A stretch of 64,000 bases of DNA from Ooceraea biroi (lineage: Eukaryota > Arthropoda > Insecta > Hymenoptera > Formicidae), in assembly GCF_003672135.1 (NCBI RefSeq), contig NC_039511.1, positions 1,080,464-1,144,463 on the forward strand, in the 5' to 3' direction. Below are positions 52,601-61,679 of this stretch, piece after piece. Made by a program: the position numbers and the translations under genes. How positions within the stretch are numbered: position 1 is the first letter of the stretch; every line of letters starts with the position of its first letter. The notes under the pieces were generated by a model. That model had not been told where the DNA came from. It worked only from the letters and a program-made list of their open reading frames with translations, and ran no database searches.

Positions 52601-53516
52601 TTCCGACTGCGTATCTGGGACGTCTCTACTTTCTTGTTTCTAGCATACAATTCCTCACACTGGTTTTCGTTCCATGCAGATGTCGCAGATTGGCTTGACG
52701 GAATCGGTGAAGGGCGATGCCAAGCGATTCGAGATATGGTTGCAGGGTAGAGCGGAAGTGCACACAATACAGGCGCCCAGTATCGACGTTAAGCAGTCGT
52801 GGGTACGCCAAATCAAAGGTGTCCTGATGTCACAATTAGCCGAGCTCAAAGGAAAGCAGAATTCGGCCCTCGGCAAGTCCAATCACAAGTACGTAATTAT
52901 TGTGAGAGAGATTCACAACACAGGATAAACGGCTCGACTCAATCCTTGAGATATTTCGTTATCTTCTTTTTTCTTGAAGGCCGCTGCGGCAAACAATCTC
53001 GTGGGAAGCTCAAAGCAGCCTGTCCGGCTCTCTGCGAACGCTGTCGGTCGACGGCAACAGTGTTATTTCACACATGACTGACGTGTCGCAATCCACGGAA
53101 GAAGACGCCGCCTGGAGCTCGGAAAACAGCAATACAGACGAGGAAGATGCCTTTGGCGACCACCCGGGACCGGCTCCGGTGAGTCTTCTCATACGCTTGA
53201 GAATCCAAGTACCAAGACTTGATATATAAGATAAGAGATATATATGTATAAATAAATAAATAAATATTTTATTTTATTTATCCCGCAGGGTGGAAGATAC
53301 GTTGCGTTGGCTGATTATTGCGCGGTCGGGCAGTCAGAAGTGACGATGCGGGAAGGTGATACCTTGGAGCTCTTAAAAGTCGGCTGTGCGGGGTGGTGGT
53401 TCGTTAAATTAATCGGCAGCGGCGTGGAAGGCTGGGCGCCCGCGGCGTACCTGGAACCGATCAGTCGCAAGACGTCACGCAGTTCGCAGTCGGTGAACAG
53501 TCAAGAGCCCATATGA
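35071..53516 (+). CDS. MCF2L: Rho guanine nucleotide exchange factor, MCF2L/DBS type
   Basis: Sixteen coding exons: 35071-35260, 48198-48293, 48375-48489, 48583-48673, 48762-48992, 49083-49342, 49452-49686, 50748-50942, 51024-51200, 51287-51472, 51558-51893, 51984-52301, 52400-52597, 52680-52888, 52980-53178 and 53289-53516. Phases agree throughout; 1087 residues. Domain order matches DBS: Sec14/CRAL-TRIO (about 75-235; PIITFPDNGNF, IDRRNDKWNSVK, LRPAGFLQK), a spectrin-like helical region (about 300-520), DH (about 612-810; LVETERIYVTELGSIIKGY, KADVLFGNLEEIY, KLDHKLPLAAYLLKPVQRI), PH (about 815-940; QGSFSVW, KGDAKRFEIW) and SH3 (about 1013-1072; VALADYCAVGQ, GWAPAAYL). The family activates RhoA and Cdc42 at membranes. 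Exon 1 (residues 1-63, Ser/His-rich) is assigned only because its phase fits exon 2 across 12.9 kb. An in-frame ATG at 48212 would allow starts from other promoters. Confidence 0.88.
35650..35970. repeat. Diverged tandem repeats of roughly 120-130 bases
   Basis: GGATCGAAGGGCTCGAAGGG near 35678 recurs as GGTCAAAGGGCTCAAAGGG near 35789, each followed about 70 bases later by TCTCGTTTCTC and an ATTSCGCG-type segment. A weaker third copy starts near 35933 (GGGTCAGCGGATTTAAAGGA). Confidence 0.5.
37602..37628. repeat. TA dinucleotide microsatellite
   Basis: About thirteen TA units in the GEF first intron. Confidence 0.85.
38341..38452. repeat. Imperfect fold-back (inverted repeat)
   Basis: The left arm has TATCGATAGTTTTCG then TTAACTAGCGACA. 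Read in reverse complement, the right arm has TATCGATAATTTTCG then TTAACTAGCGACA, with an 8-base insert between the blocks, and AGCCA pairing further in. It looks like a small inverted-repeat element or a structured RNA region. Confidence 0.7.
38470..39260 (+). promoter_or_regulatory. CpG-rich island, possible alternative promoter
   Basis: A sharp GC- and CpG-rich block within AT-rich intron DNA, ending near a good donor, TCTAGGTACGT, at about 39235-39245. A transcript starting here could splice to 48198 and use the ATG at 48212 of the GEF. This is inferred from composition and a single donor-like site; there is no transcript evidence. Confidence 0.35.
38962..38993. repeat. ATACG pentanucleotide tandem repeat
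   Basis: About six units of TACGA/TACGG in the CpG-rich island. Confidence 0.85.
39791..39828. repeat. GA-rich simple repeat with duplicated ACAAACAAAG spacer
   Basis: Two GA runs, each preceded by GACAAACAAA, suggest duplication of a compound microsatellite. Confidence 0.8.
43901..44028 (+). other. Probable noncoding first exon of the intronic gene
   Basis: A CpG-rich stretch ends at GAACCACG followed by a GTGAGT donor at 44029. It contains ATGGTCGACTGA, a three-codon upstream reading frame close to the donor. It would splice to the acceptor before 44695, where a 35-base leader runs to the ATG at 44730. The 5' limit is not visible. Confidence 0.5.
44730..46066 (+). CDS. Uncharacterised 382-residue protein, possible mobile-element-derived gene
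   Basis: Two coding exons, 44730-44849 and 45038-46066, joined in phase 0. The first 90 residues are Lys/Glu-rich and basic (KSKKAIAKTKTKKAR), a plausible nuclear signal. A CECVDDQC cluster follows, then a conserved-looking core: AEHDMYLMGVTMACL, RRRLRAQYVYQGRRVCLDAFLYLENC, HYQIKRIRKHLMTHGVTPRVHGNHGKVPHNTFSLD, then ITRKTVHDLYTQYCRK and GYSTFRRFMKVQFP. The layout (required domain name, HTH-like segment, PRVHGN, PHNTLSL-like motif) reminds me of long uncharacterised proteins spread as multicopy families in invertebrates, which I recall as element-like; I could not check. The last 100 residues are Ser/Thr-rich. No nuclease motif is recognised. The gene lies in the first intron of the Rho GEF on the same strand with its own upstream exon and a possible AATAAA at 46334. 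Function unknown. Confidence 0.8.
46067..48197. other. 3' flank of the intronic gene and rest of GEF intron 1
   Basis: AT-rich DNA. An AATAAA at 46334-46339 is a possible polyadenylation signal for the intronic gene. The open frame at 47479-47718 starts without ATG and has no domain. Nothing else is recognised. Confidence 0.5.
49687..50747. other. GEF intron 7, contains a perfect 15-16 base inverted repeat
   Basis: A 1061-base intron, much longer than the 70-150 base introns around it. GAATCAAATCTCTATT at 50401-50416 is repeated inverted at 50500-50515. No exon is recognised. Confidence 0.6.
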
Positions 53517-53525
53517 AACAGGCGA

Positions 53526-53557
53526 CTAACACACTAGAGAGTCCGCTAGTGTGTTAG
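53526..53557 (+). other. MCF2L: 12-bp stem-loop just after the Rho GEF stop codon
   Basis: CTAACACACTAG at 53526-53537 pairs perfectly with CTAGTGTGTTAG at 53546-53557 around an 8-base loop. It starts 10 bases after the stop codon, so it is in the 3' untranslated region. Confidence 0.8.
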
Positions 53558-54737
53558 ACCCTCACTCGTCTCCGGAGATCGCCAGTTGCGCTTCTCGAAA
53601 CATTTACCGGCAGAAAAGAAAAAACGGAAACGGCATCTCGAGAGCGTCCTAAGTGGCGATCGTTCGATCGTTTTTGGAAATCTTTTACAGGACACAAACG
53701 ACGATGAGTTGCGTCATTTTGCGTATCTTCCTTGTATAATACAATGCTTGTTGAGTGACGCGTTTGCATCTGCGATAGCCGAGGACACATTAAGTTGAGA
53801 ATGCGCCGAGGTTTTTACGTTTACAGAAATTTTATACAGATGAATGAACGGGAAATGGGGGGACGGAACGGAACGGAAGCGAGCGTTCGTTGAATTGTAC
53901 AAAAGCGCGTAGCGCTTGAATTAAAGCGAGCTGTACACGTGCACACGCACAACGGAACACGAATTTACGACGGTCCTGTATATCTATCGATCACACGCCA
54001 CGGATTATATGCAGGTTTCTGTAATAATAATAATGCACAGAGTAGTTAATCGATAAGGTGAGGGAGATGCGAATCCGGCGATATTGAACGCGTCCTCGCT
54101 CGACTTCGTCAAGAAGGGTCTGCGCACGGGCGTAATCTGCAAGGTGACAGTTTCATCACTTGCGACCCGGGTAATCAAATATATCGGCTGTACGCGATTG
54201 TTCCAAAGTTAAAGTTATTACTGTAAGAAATACTGCGCGGCACCTTCGTCCATTGCGTTCCGCCGACGATTTACTCGACGACGCGCGTAACTTTCTTCGC
54301 CAGCTGGATTCTCGCTCGATGTATTCCGCAGTAAGCCGCGAGTATATAGGTGGATGTCGACGATCGTCAGACGCTGTCGTCGATCGCAGCACTTGTGTAT
54401 CGTCGTGCGTTGCTTAGAGCCCTTTTAGAGAAAGTTGTTTAGAGTCTTAGATGCGTCGTCGTCGCGACCGAATAGTACAATTTAGCGCAGTTCCGCGGGC
54501 TTTCGAGAGCGCGGTAGGTGTTTCGTTTGCGAAGGGTTGAGGGATTGCTTCCGGGAGATATGAGATCTAGAGAATACTGCTTGCAGAGGAATCATCGGGG
54601 ATAGATTCCCCTTGAAGCCTTGAAGGGGAGGAAGAAAAATGTGTGATAAAATGCGTGACCGTTAGATCAACGCTTTTGCCGATTAATCGCTGTAAACACA
54701 TGCGAAGAAAAATGTTGGATTAATATATCGCCATTCT

Positions 54738-54763
54738 TATATATATATATAATATATATATAG
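54738..54763. repeat. TA-rich microsatellite
   Basis: Two adjoining TA runs separated by one extra A, in noncoding DNA downstream of the GEF. Confidence 0.8.
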
Positions 54764-56376
54764 AACGTTAGACATGGAATTGTTGACGAGTCGTTGCGAC
54801 CAAATAAACCGGATATCACTGCGGACTCGGCACGATATAAGCCAAGCTCGCCTCGAGGAAGCAGCAATGCGGGAGCGAGCGAAGGTGATCAGAATCATAT
54901 GCAACGTGTACACAAATTTCCTAGGAAGCTAAACCGTTAACACCAAGTATAACATGCAATATCCGATAAATCGTAACATCTAATACCTTTAGGATCGTAA
55001 TAAGCAATCTCAGTTCTAGCGGATGTCATAATCAACCCAGCAGTTTCATAAATCTTTATTACGATGTAACACAATATGTATAAAGTAGCATCATTTGTAC
55101 CGAAATGTTTCTATGGATACGGATAACGCAGTAACTTAAGGGGATTTTATCAGGATTTTCGCGATATGATTTTACCCCCTAACGTCGCGCGCGGTGATTA
55201 CGTCCGCTTCCCTGGCACGTGTACACACACGAGTTTCGTCGCAACTTTTGATATTGCCTACATGAGTCTTTTGTTCTATTGATATTAATAATTAATCTGC
55301 GTATTATTTGTACAAAGCACGATATTTATTAGGTAGATATATATATATTTATTGAATGAAGAATTATTTATATTTCGCGATGTATAATAATTTGCGGCAA
55401 TCGATGGGTGACCGATTCAGACTAGTTTGGACTAGTCCGAAGCAGATTTGCGACAATCGCCGTGGATGCGATTACGTTGAGTGCTAAATAATTTATGCGA
55501 TTTTGTAACTTGTATTATACATTCGGAAGCTGAAAGAGTCGAGTACAATATGCGATTGCGAGTTTACTTCTCGTTCAGAGAGAGAGAGCTCTCCTGCATT
55601 TATTTGCGACTTCAGTCCTGTAAATCCACGTTGCTCTCCGCGTCGCGGTCTCTTACTTTCCGCTGTCTCTTCAGTCGCACTTAGAGATTCGTAGCGCACC
55701 TTTGTATACTCATCCATTTGTACGCCGTCCTTGTGTACATTGTTCGTAAGATTTTCGACGAAAGAAGCAATATGTTAGTTGAGACACGGCCGTTCTCGAT
55801 GCGTCCCTTTTACGTTCTTAGTACTGACATTATAGGAACGCAAACTTGCGGATGACGGCGGGGCCGGCACGAATTCTGCGAGCTTCGCCGCGACTCACCA
55901 GTAGAATTTTATCCACATCACAGTAGCGATCCTATGTGCACAGTTAGCACAGACGGCTGCTCGTCACACTTGACCGTTCATGATCATCACACTTCTGCAA
56001 AACATTGTACGTGGGATTCACTTCGTCGGAGGGCCATTCTTTCTCCATCGGCGTGACATCGCGATTACGTGACCAAATCAAGGTGATACAACTAAACATG
56101 CCCGAGAGGCGTTTTGTAGAAACTATAAATATACATATACATACACACATATGCATAGACAATAATTATATCCGCTGTTGAAGGATACATGCAGGCAACG
56201 CGTTCGTTCGGATAACTATATCCAGCACGTAGCAATTCCTGACGATCATGAGGCGACACTTCCCTCCGCAAGCTACCGGCGCAAATAGAAGCAGGTTTCC
56301 GCGCGTGTACGGATCTCTCACCGTAGGCGGAATTCTAACGTCGTACGCGTAGCTATCGCACTTGCATGCGTACCAG

Positions 56377-56397
56377 AAAGGAAAGGAAAGGAAAGGA
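56377..56397. repeat. GAAAG pentanucleotide tandem repeat
   Basis: Four GAAAG units in intergenic DNA upstream of AK2. Confidence 0.8.
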
Positions 56398-57593
56398 CTC
56401 GTGCGAGGAGATTTCTTCACGGATCGCTCCTTTCCTCTCGCCCCCCGGCAGGAGAGCGGTAGTAAAGTCTATTTTTCCATATAACGGGTAATAAGTAACA
56501 AAAAAAAGAAGAAAACGTGGCTGCCGAAATCTCTTCTATTTGCAGTGCACGTGCGTCGAGCACGCGATCATTTCTCATTAAATCATTAAAGTAATCGAGT
56601 ACCGTTAGGGATACGCTTATTCTCTTTCTTCTTCTTCTCTTGATTGCATAACGCTTTGTTAACGCTGGCGGACGAAATCGCTTTCGAGCTTCTTTCTGCA
56701 CTCGCCGAATCATTCTAAATTCTATAAAGAGAAGTTACTTGGATCTCGAAACGAGAGGGGCTATTTTTATATGAGGCAGTGAAGTTGCTCAAGTTACTTG
56801 CTTCAATTAATTTATCATCGCGTTACCGAATAAGTTTCGCTTTGAGTGGCTGTTGATCCTGCGTTAATTAGACGATTGACAGATCGAGCGGTGCGTCAAC
56901 GTGCGCACGACCGAGTAGAGCGTCTCGCGTGAAGAGTCACGCAGGAGAGATCATCGTATGTATAATAATTGTTACGCGTCTTCATCTCCCATCGTCATCG
57001 AGAAGGAAAACGACGATTTGTATGCGTCGACCGCTAACATGCTTACCGGCATGTACAACAGAGATCTTTTGTTAACACTCGTCCGAATCTTGCGTACAAT
57101 CAATTGTCAAAACCTGTACGAGTCTGCAACATTAAACGCGAGAATTCAAGTGAATCTGCACCCGAGTGTGTCTGACATTTTACTGATTTATTAATATTTA
57201 TTAATACAATTAGAATTAGTTTCTGTTGTCATATTACACATGTGTTTGTTGTAATGAGCCGTAATTAAACAAATACAATATAATGTTGATAGACGCGCGA
57301 TATTTTACAACGGATGCGCGCGGACGAGTTTCCCGCGACGATTCAAATCGACCGGCCGAATTGCTTCTGAAGGTTGTCGTCAGATGAGGCAAGTCGCGGT
57401 CCGGTCAAAGGCCAATTCACGCCGATCGCACACACCCACACCTCATACATCATACATCACACGCACACGTATACACCGTGCCAGTCGCGCTCTTGGAAGG
57501 ATGTTCCAGGTTATTCACGGCTGACGAACGAGAGTGCCCGCGAGGTAACCCGCAATTTCATTTCGGCTCATTAACGCGCGAGACACCGTAAAC

Positions 57594-58945
57594 ATGCCGC
57601 CACGGACAGACGCAGTGCCGCAGGAGAAGGTGCTCGAGACACCGTCGAGAGGAGTCAACGCCGTTTTGCTGGGACCACCTGGTAGCGGCAAGGGTACCCA
57701 GGTATCGCCAGATATTTCTGTTACCGTCGACATTGGATCCACTCACGGCCTCTCTGACCCTGCAACGTAATCTCCAACGTGATCCGATTGATCAGTTATA
57801 ATGAGGCTGTTAAATAATCAAGAAAGGATCACGATCACGATAAAATATCCCAAATTGAGAGAATTAGTGACAAATTCTCTTTTCTTATGCTCGTTTGAAG
57901 CGTAATATCAGATTAACAATCGGATAAAATCAGAGGAAGTGTACTTTGATCCATGCAACCAAGACTTAATTCCAGCATGAGCTTGCAAATATTGTTTCAA
58001 TGAAATTTTGCTTCAGGCACCGTTGTTTAAAGACAGATACTGCGTATGTCACCTGTCTACCGGCGACATGCTGCGAGCCGAGGTCAGCTCTGGCTCTGCC
58101 CTTGGAACACAGATCAAGAAGGTGATGGATGAAGGTAAACTGGTCAGCGATGACCTGGTGGTCAGCATGATCGAGAGCAACCTGGAGAAACCCGAGTGCA
58201 AGCGTGGCTTTCTGCTAGACGGCTTCCCAAGGAGTGTCCCTCAAGCAGAAAAGGTAAGTTGGGATGAAACCAAGCCTTATCAGATATTTGCAACAAACAA
58301 TCTTGTGTGCTTCGATGCCTCACGGGCTCTTTCTGTGCAGCTTGACGAAATGCTGAGCAAGAAGAAGATGAAGCTCGATGCCGTAGTTGAGTTTGGAATC
58401 GAAGACAATTTATTGATCAAAAGAATCACTGGCAGATTGATACACCCGGCCAGCGGTAGATCTTATCACGAAGAGTTTGCACCTCCTAAGGTTGCGATGA
58501 AAGATGATGTGAGTATGAAAGAGAAATGTAGCGATTGATTGCGGATGCCTGCAAAGTATTGATAAAAAGTGAGCTTAGTGACACCCTGACCCTTGGATAA
58601 CTCTGATAGTGTATCTCCATTAGAGATAACATGCTGTCACATATCTAAAAAAACGCACACATGATTACGTAGCCATATAAATTTGATGAACAATTCTCCC
58701 ATCGGCAGATCACTGGGGAGGCTTTGATCAAGAGATCCGACGACAACGCGGAAGCTCTGAAGAAACGACTGGCGACGTATCACACGCAGACCCAACCACT
58801 GGTCGACTATTACGCCCTGCAGGGGCTTCATTACTACGTCAATGCCGCCCAGTCCGCCGAGAAGGTGTTCAAGGACATCGATCAGATCTTCCTAAGAACC
58901 ACCAAGCAGCATGAGAAGAAGAGCTTCTTCAGCAGATTCTTCTAA
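57594..58945 (+). CDS. AK2: Adenylate kinase 2, mitochondrial intermembrane space
   Basis: Four coding exons, 57594-57701, 58017-58253, 58341-58508 and 58709-58945, all phase 0, give 249 residues (human AK2 239). The enzyme interconverts ATP plus AMP with two ADP; AK2 works between the mitochondrial membranes. Seen: P-loop GPPGSGKGTQ at 27-36, split by the first intron after Q36; the NMP-binding region with STGDMLRAEV; FLLDGFPRS; then the LID region RLIHPASGRSYHEEFAPPK, whose AK2-type sequence separates it from AK1 and AK3; and ITGEALIKRSDDN. The C-terminus differs from vertebrates, ending in a short basic and Phe-rich KKSFFSRFF. The ATG at 57594 is preceded by AAAC, a good insect start context. 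Intron 2 is 87 bases with no in-frame stop, so retained transcripts would insert 29 residues. Confidence 0.93.
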
Positions 58946-59618
58946 GAGCGCTACCAGTGAAGGATTCTTTACGGAGCATTCTCCTTTAGGAATTCCAGTC
59001 TTAGCTTCTACTTGAAGGCAAACAGTTAGGTATGGGTTATCGAGAGCACTGTAAAAACGTTAACATTGTAAAAACGGTTTAGCTGTCACTTTTACATGAA
59101 CTGCTGTAAGCGATGCATGTCGTAGTGCAATGCGCCACAGAAAGATACGTGGTAGGTAGTAAGATGCAGCTTTCTAGCGGGAGCTACGACCGAATCAAGT
59201 GCACAGAACCTCCCATCGCGTCCAGTAAGAGTGTAAAAGATATTGTATAACGTGAATTGCGCCGGAGTGTTAACGGACACGCTTGTACATAGCCGCTGAA
59301 GGGAGCACCCCGCTTTATGATCGCGACATGAATTATATTTCTCGACTGGTGATTGGTTTATACATTACTGTTGCAATATCGTTTATAATTTTTTTACGCA
59401 TCTCGCGACCTGCTTCTCGTTCACGTTCATCGACTCAGCTTGAAACGCGCAAAACAACCGTGGGGAGTAGTGCCGCGAGCGTTTAGTACTCGTACATGCG
59501 CACACTTTTCAATTGTTGATGTTTTATATCAGTTTAGCTGCGATTTGTATTCACGTGTCGCATTCAGCGCTAAATGCGACTTAATTCAACTTTTATTTTC
59601 ATAAACGTCGCGTGTAAA

Positions 59619-59725
59619 GGTGAAAGTATTGAGGTTACTTTCATGTAAATTGTACTTATTTTAAGTTAAGTATAATTTACGTCTCAAAATAATAACCTTT
59701 ATCACACTTTCACGCTAAGTATGGA
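59619..59725. repeat. Imperfect palindromic element of about 107 bases
   Basis: GTGAAAGT at the left pairs with ACTTTCAC at the right, and GTAAATTGTACTTA pairs with TAAGTATAATTTAC, with only one mismatch in the inner stem. The outer arm has an indel. It may be a small MITE; no clear target duplication is seen. Confidence 0.6.
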
Positions 59726-60104
59726 ATTTGACTGTAGATTTGTAACTGTACAACGCGAATGTACTTTTCTGATCGTATAAAAGGAAACGGTATCAAAGTC
59801 TAACGCAACATGTATAAACACACAAAGAGATATTGCGATTGACATGGTTGTGTCCATGTATCTCCTTTTGGAGACAACTTTATCAATACGAACAAAGCGC
59901 GATGCAGCTCAGAGCTCTATTTTACATATAAAAGACGAATATATTCTGATATGGCTATGGCACTATTCCTGTACGCAAACCTCTGAAATCCCGAAAAAAG
60001 GACATATTTTCCGAAAGAAGCGAATGTGACTCTAAACAAGAATAAAGCAATTTTAAAAATCTTTATTAAAAATGTAATTATTGCTTCTGGTATTTCTACT
60101 TGAA

Positions 60105-61125
60105 CACACCCCAGTAAGCAAAATGTGTGCAATCTGCCAGCAGATTGGCAACAGATTACTGCAGAAGTTGATAGCAAATTGGCATCCGTTATGTCCGCAT
60201 TAGGATAGTGATCTGCCAGCAGAGCCTGCTAACAGACTCTGACAGCAGATTGGCGGCAGAAACCGAGCAGGATCTGTTAACATCTGACGGCAGATTGACG
60301 GCAGAAACCGAACAGAATCTGCAGCTTTTGGCCATTCATATTTACGATATATTAAAGCATGTGTTTACTTTTAACACACTATAAATTGCCATTTTATATT
60401 ACCATGTGTTAAAAGAACGCATTTGTTTGTTTGTTAAATTAAAGTACATTTGGCTTGATGCGTCTTTCTGACAGTTCGTTGCATAATCTCTCTCTTATTG
60501 TTAATTTATTCTAATCTGAAGTCCGAATTTTGCTTTCGAACTTCAGATTGCTTGTGGCGTGCGTGAAACCTACATGGACGTTGTCCATGGGAGCCTCTGT
60601 GCTGCAAGTGCAAAAATTTTCACAAAAATTAATATTATGCCAAGGCGCGTATATTAACTTATATAACTGTTAGGCTAAATCTTAACATCGAGTAAGAACT
60701 CGACGTGTGCACCGCATAGCGGTGCGGAGCGAAAACACATATTCATAGCCGTGTAAATTTGAATACTGTCAAAAGCTGCAGATCCTGTTCGGTTTCTGCT
60801 GCCAATCTGCTGTTAGATTCCGCGCGCGCAGATCTTGCTCGGTTTCCGCTGCCAATCTGCCGTTAGATTCCGCGTGCGCAAATCTTGCTCGGTTTCTGTC
60901 GACAATCTGACTTCAAGCCATGTTTGCAGATTCTGCTCGGTTTCTGCCGCCAATCTGTTCTTAGATTTTGTGAGCAAGCTCTGTTACATTTCTGGCACCA
61001 ATTTGTCGAATTAATCGTTAATAACAACTTCTGTATCAAATTTGTTGTCTTTTGGCTGGCAATAGTTGACAGCAGATAGTTAGCATCATCTGCTTTCGGC
61101 AGACCTGGCTATCTGGGCACAACTC
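60105..61125. repeat. Fold-back element built of roughly 50-base repeats
   Basis: The left arm (about 60130-60335) carries repeats in the form CAGATTGGCGGCAGAAACCG, and the right arm (about 60770-61010) carries the reverse complement, CGGTTTCTGCTGCCAATCTG. Between them is a roughly 430-base unrelated spacer. The outer ends read CCCAGTAAGC at the left and GCTATCTGGG at the right, so the whole could be one transposon with short imperfect inverted ends. No coding sequence is seen and the target duplication is unclear. Confidence 0.75.
60779..61008. repeat. Tandem array, five copies of a 48-50 base unit
   Basis: Units begin at 60779, 60829, 60879, 60927 and 60975. Each starts CAGATC-like and contains TTGCTCGGTTTCTG and CCAATCTG; the fifth is partial and diverged. 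This is the right arm of the fold-back region. Confidence 0.85.
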
Positions 61126-61679
61126 CAGCAGAATTGACTAGAATGGATTCAGAGGTGATTTCCTCGTTCTCGAGGCAAGCAAGATCGGACTTTCATTGCT
61201 GTAAGTATAGTCCTCGAGCTCTTGAGATAAAGCATAACTTTGTATTTTCTCTTCTAAAAATTTAATACGAAAAGCTGGATCCTAGATGCGGGGCGCCTGT
61301 ACACAGGCAACCCGTCGATCTGCTCGCGAGTCGGGTTGCCAAGAATGGCAAACTTTTAGTTCTCAAAACGTCCGCTACGAGCCTCCACTGTTTCTGACCG
61401 AAAAATAAACTATTTTGAGCAATAGATTTTATCTCAAAGTTTGTGTTATGGATCTAGATAGCGCTACGCTCGGTCCCTTCCTTCTCGACTTGCTCGCACG
61501 TCTAGGTTACATTAACTCGGAGCTACGAGGACGGAGACCATCCATTACGATGGAGGATGTTTTCGTTCTGTGATACGTTAGTCGGCGATTCCATCGGCTT
61601 ATCGACTCGGCCGGCCGCTGATTGTAAGTCAGACGACGCTGCTTGTGCTTGATCGGAGAGCAGTTCGACAGCTATAATT

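Larger units (their letters stand above)
53558..57593. other. GEF 3' flank and AK2 upstream region
   Basis: Probably holds a long 3' untranslated region of the Rho GEF at the left and the CpG-richer AK2 promoter at about 57.28-57.59 kb. Simple repeats include a TA run at 54738-54763 and GGAAA units at 56377-56397. Short open frames such as 56166-56713 on the minus strand lack domains. No further gene is supported. Confidence 0.5.
58946..61679. other. Intergenic DNA between AK2 and ZC3H14
   Basis: Contains the AK2 3' untranslated region, an imperfect hairpin at 59619-59725, a fold-back repeat region at 60105-61125, and the ZC3H14 promoter region. The short open frames at 59283-59486 and 60885-61079 lack support; the second lies inside the repeat array. 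Confidence 0.55.
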
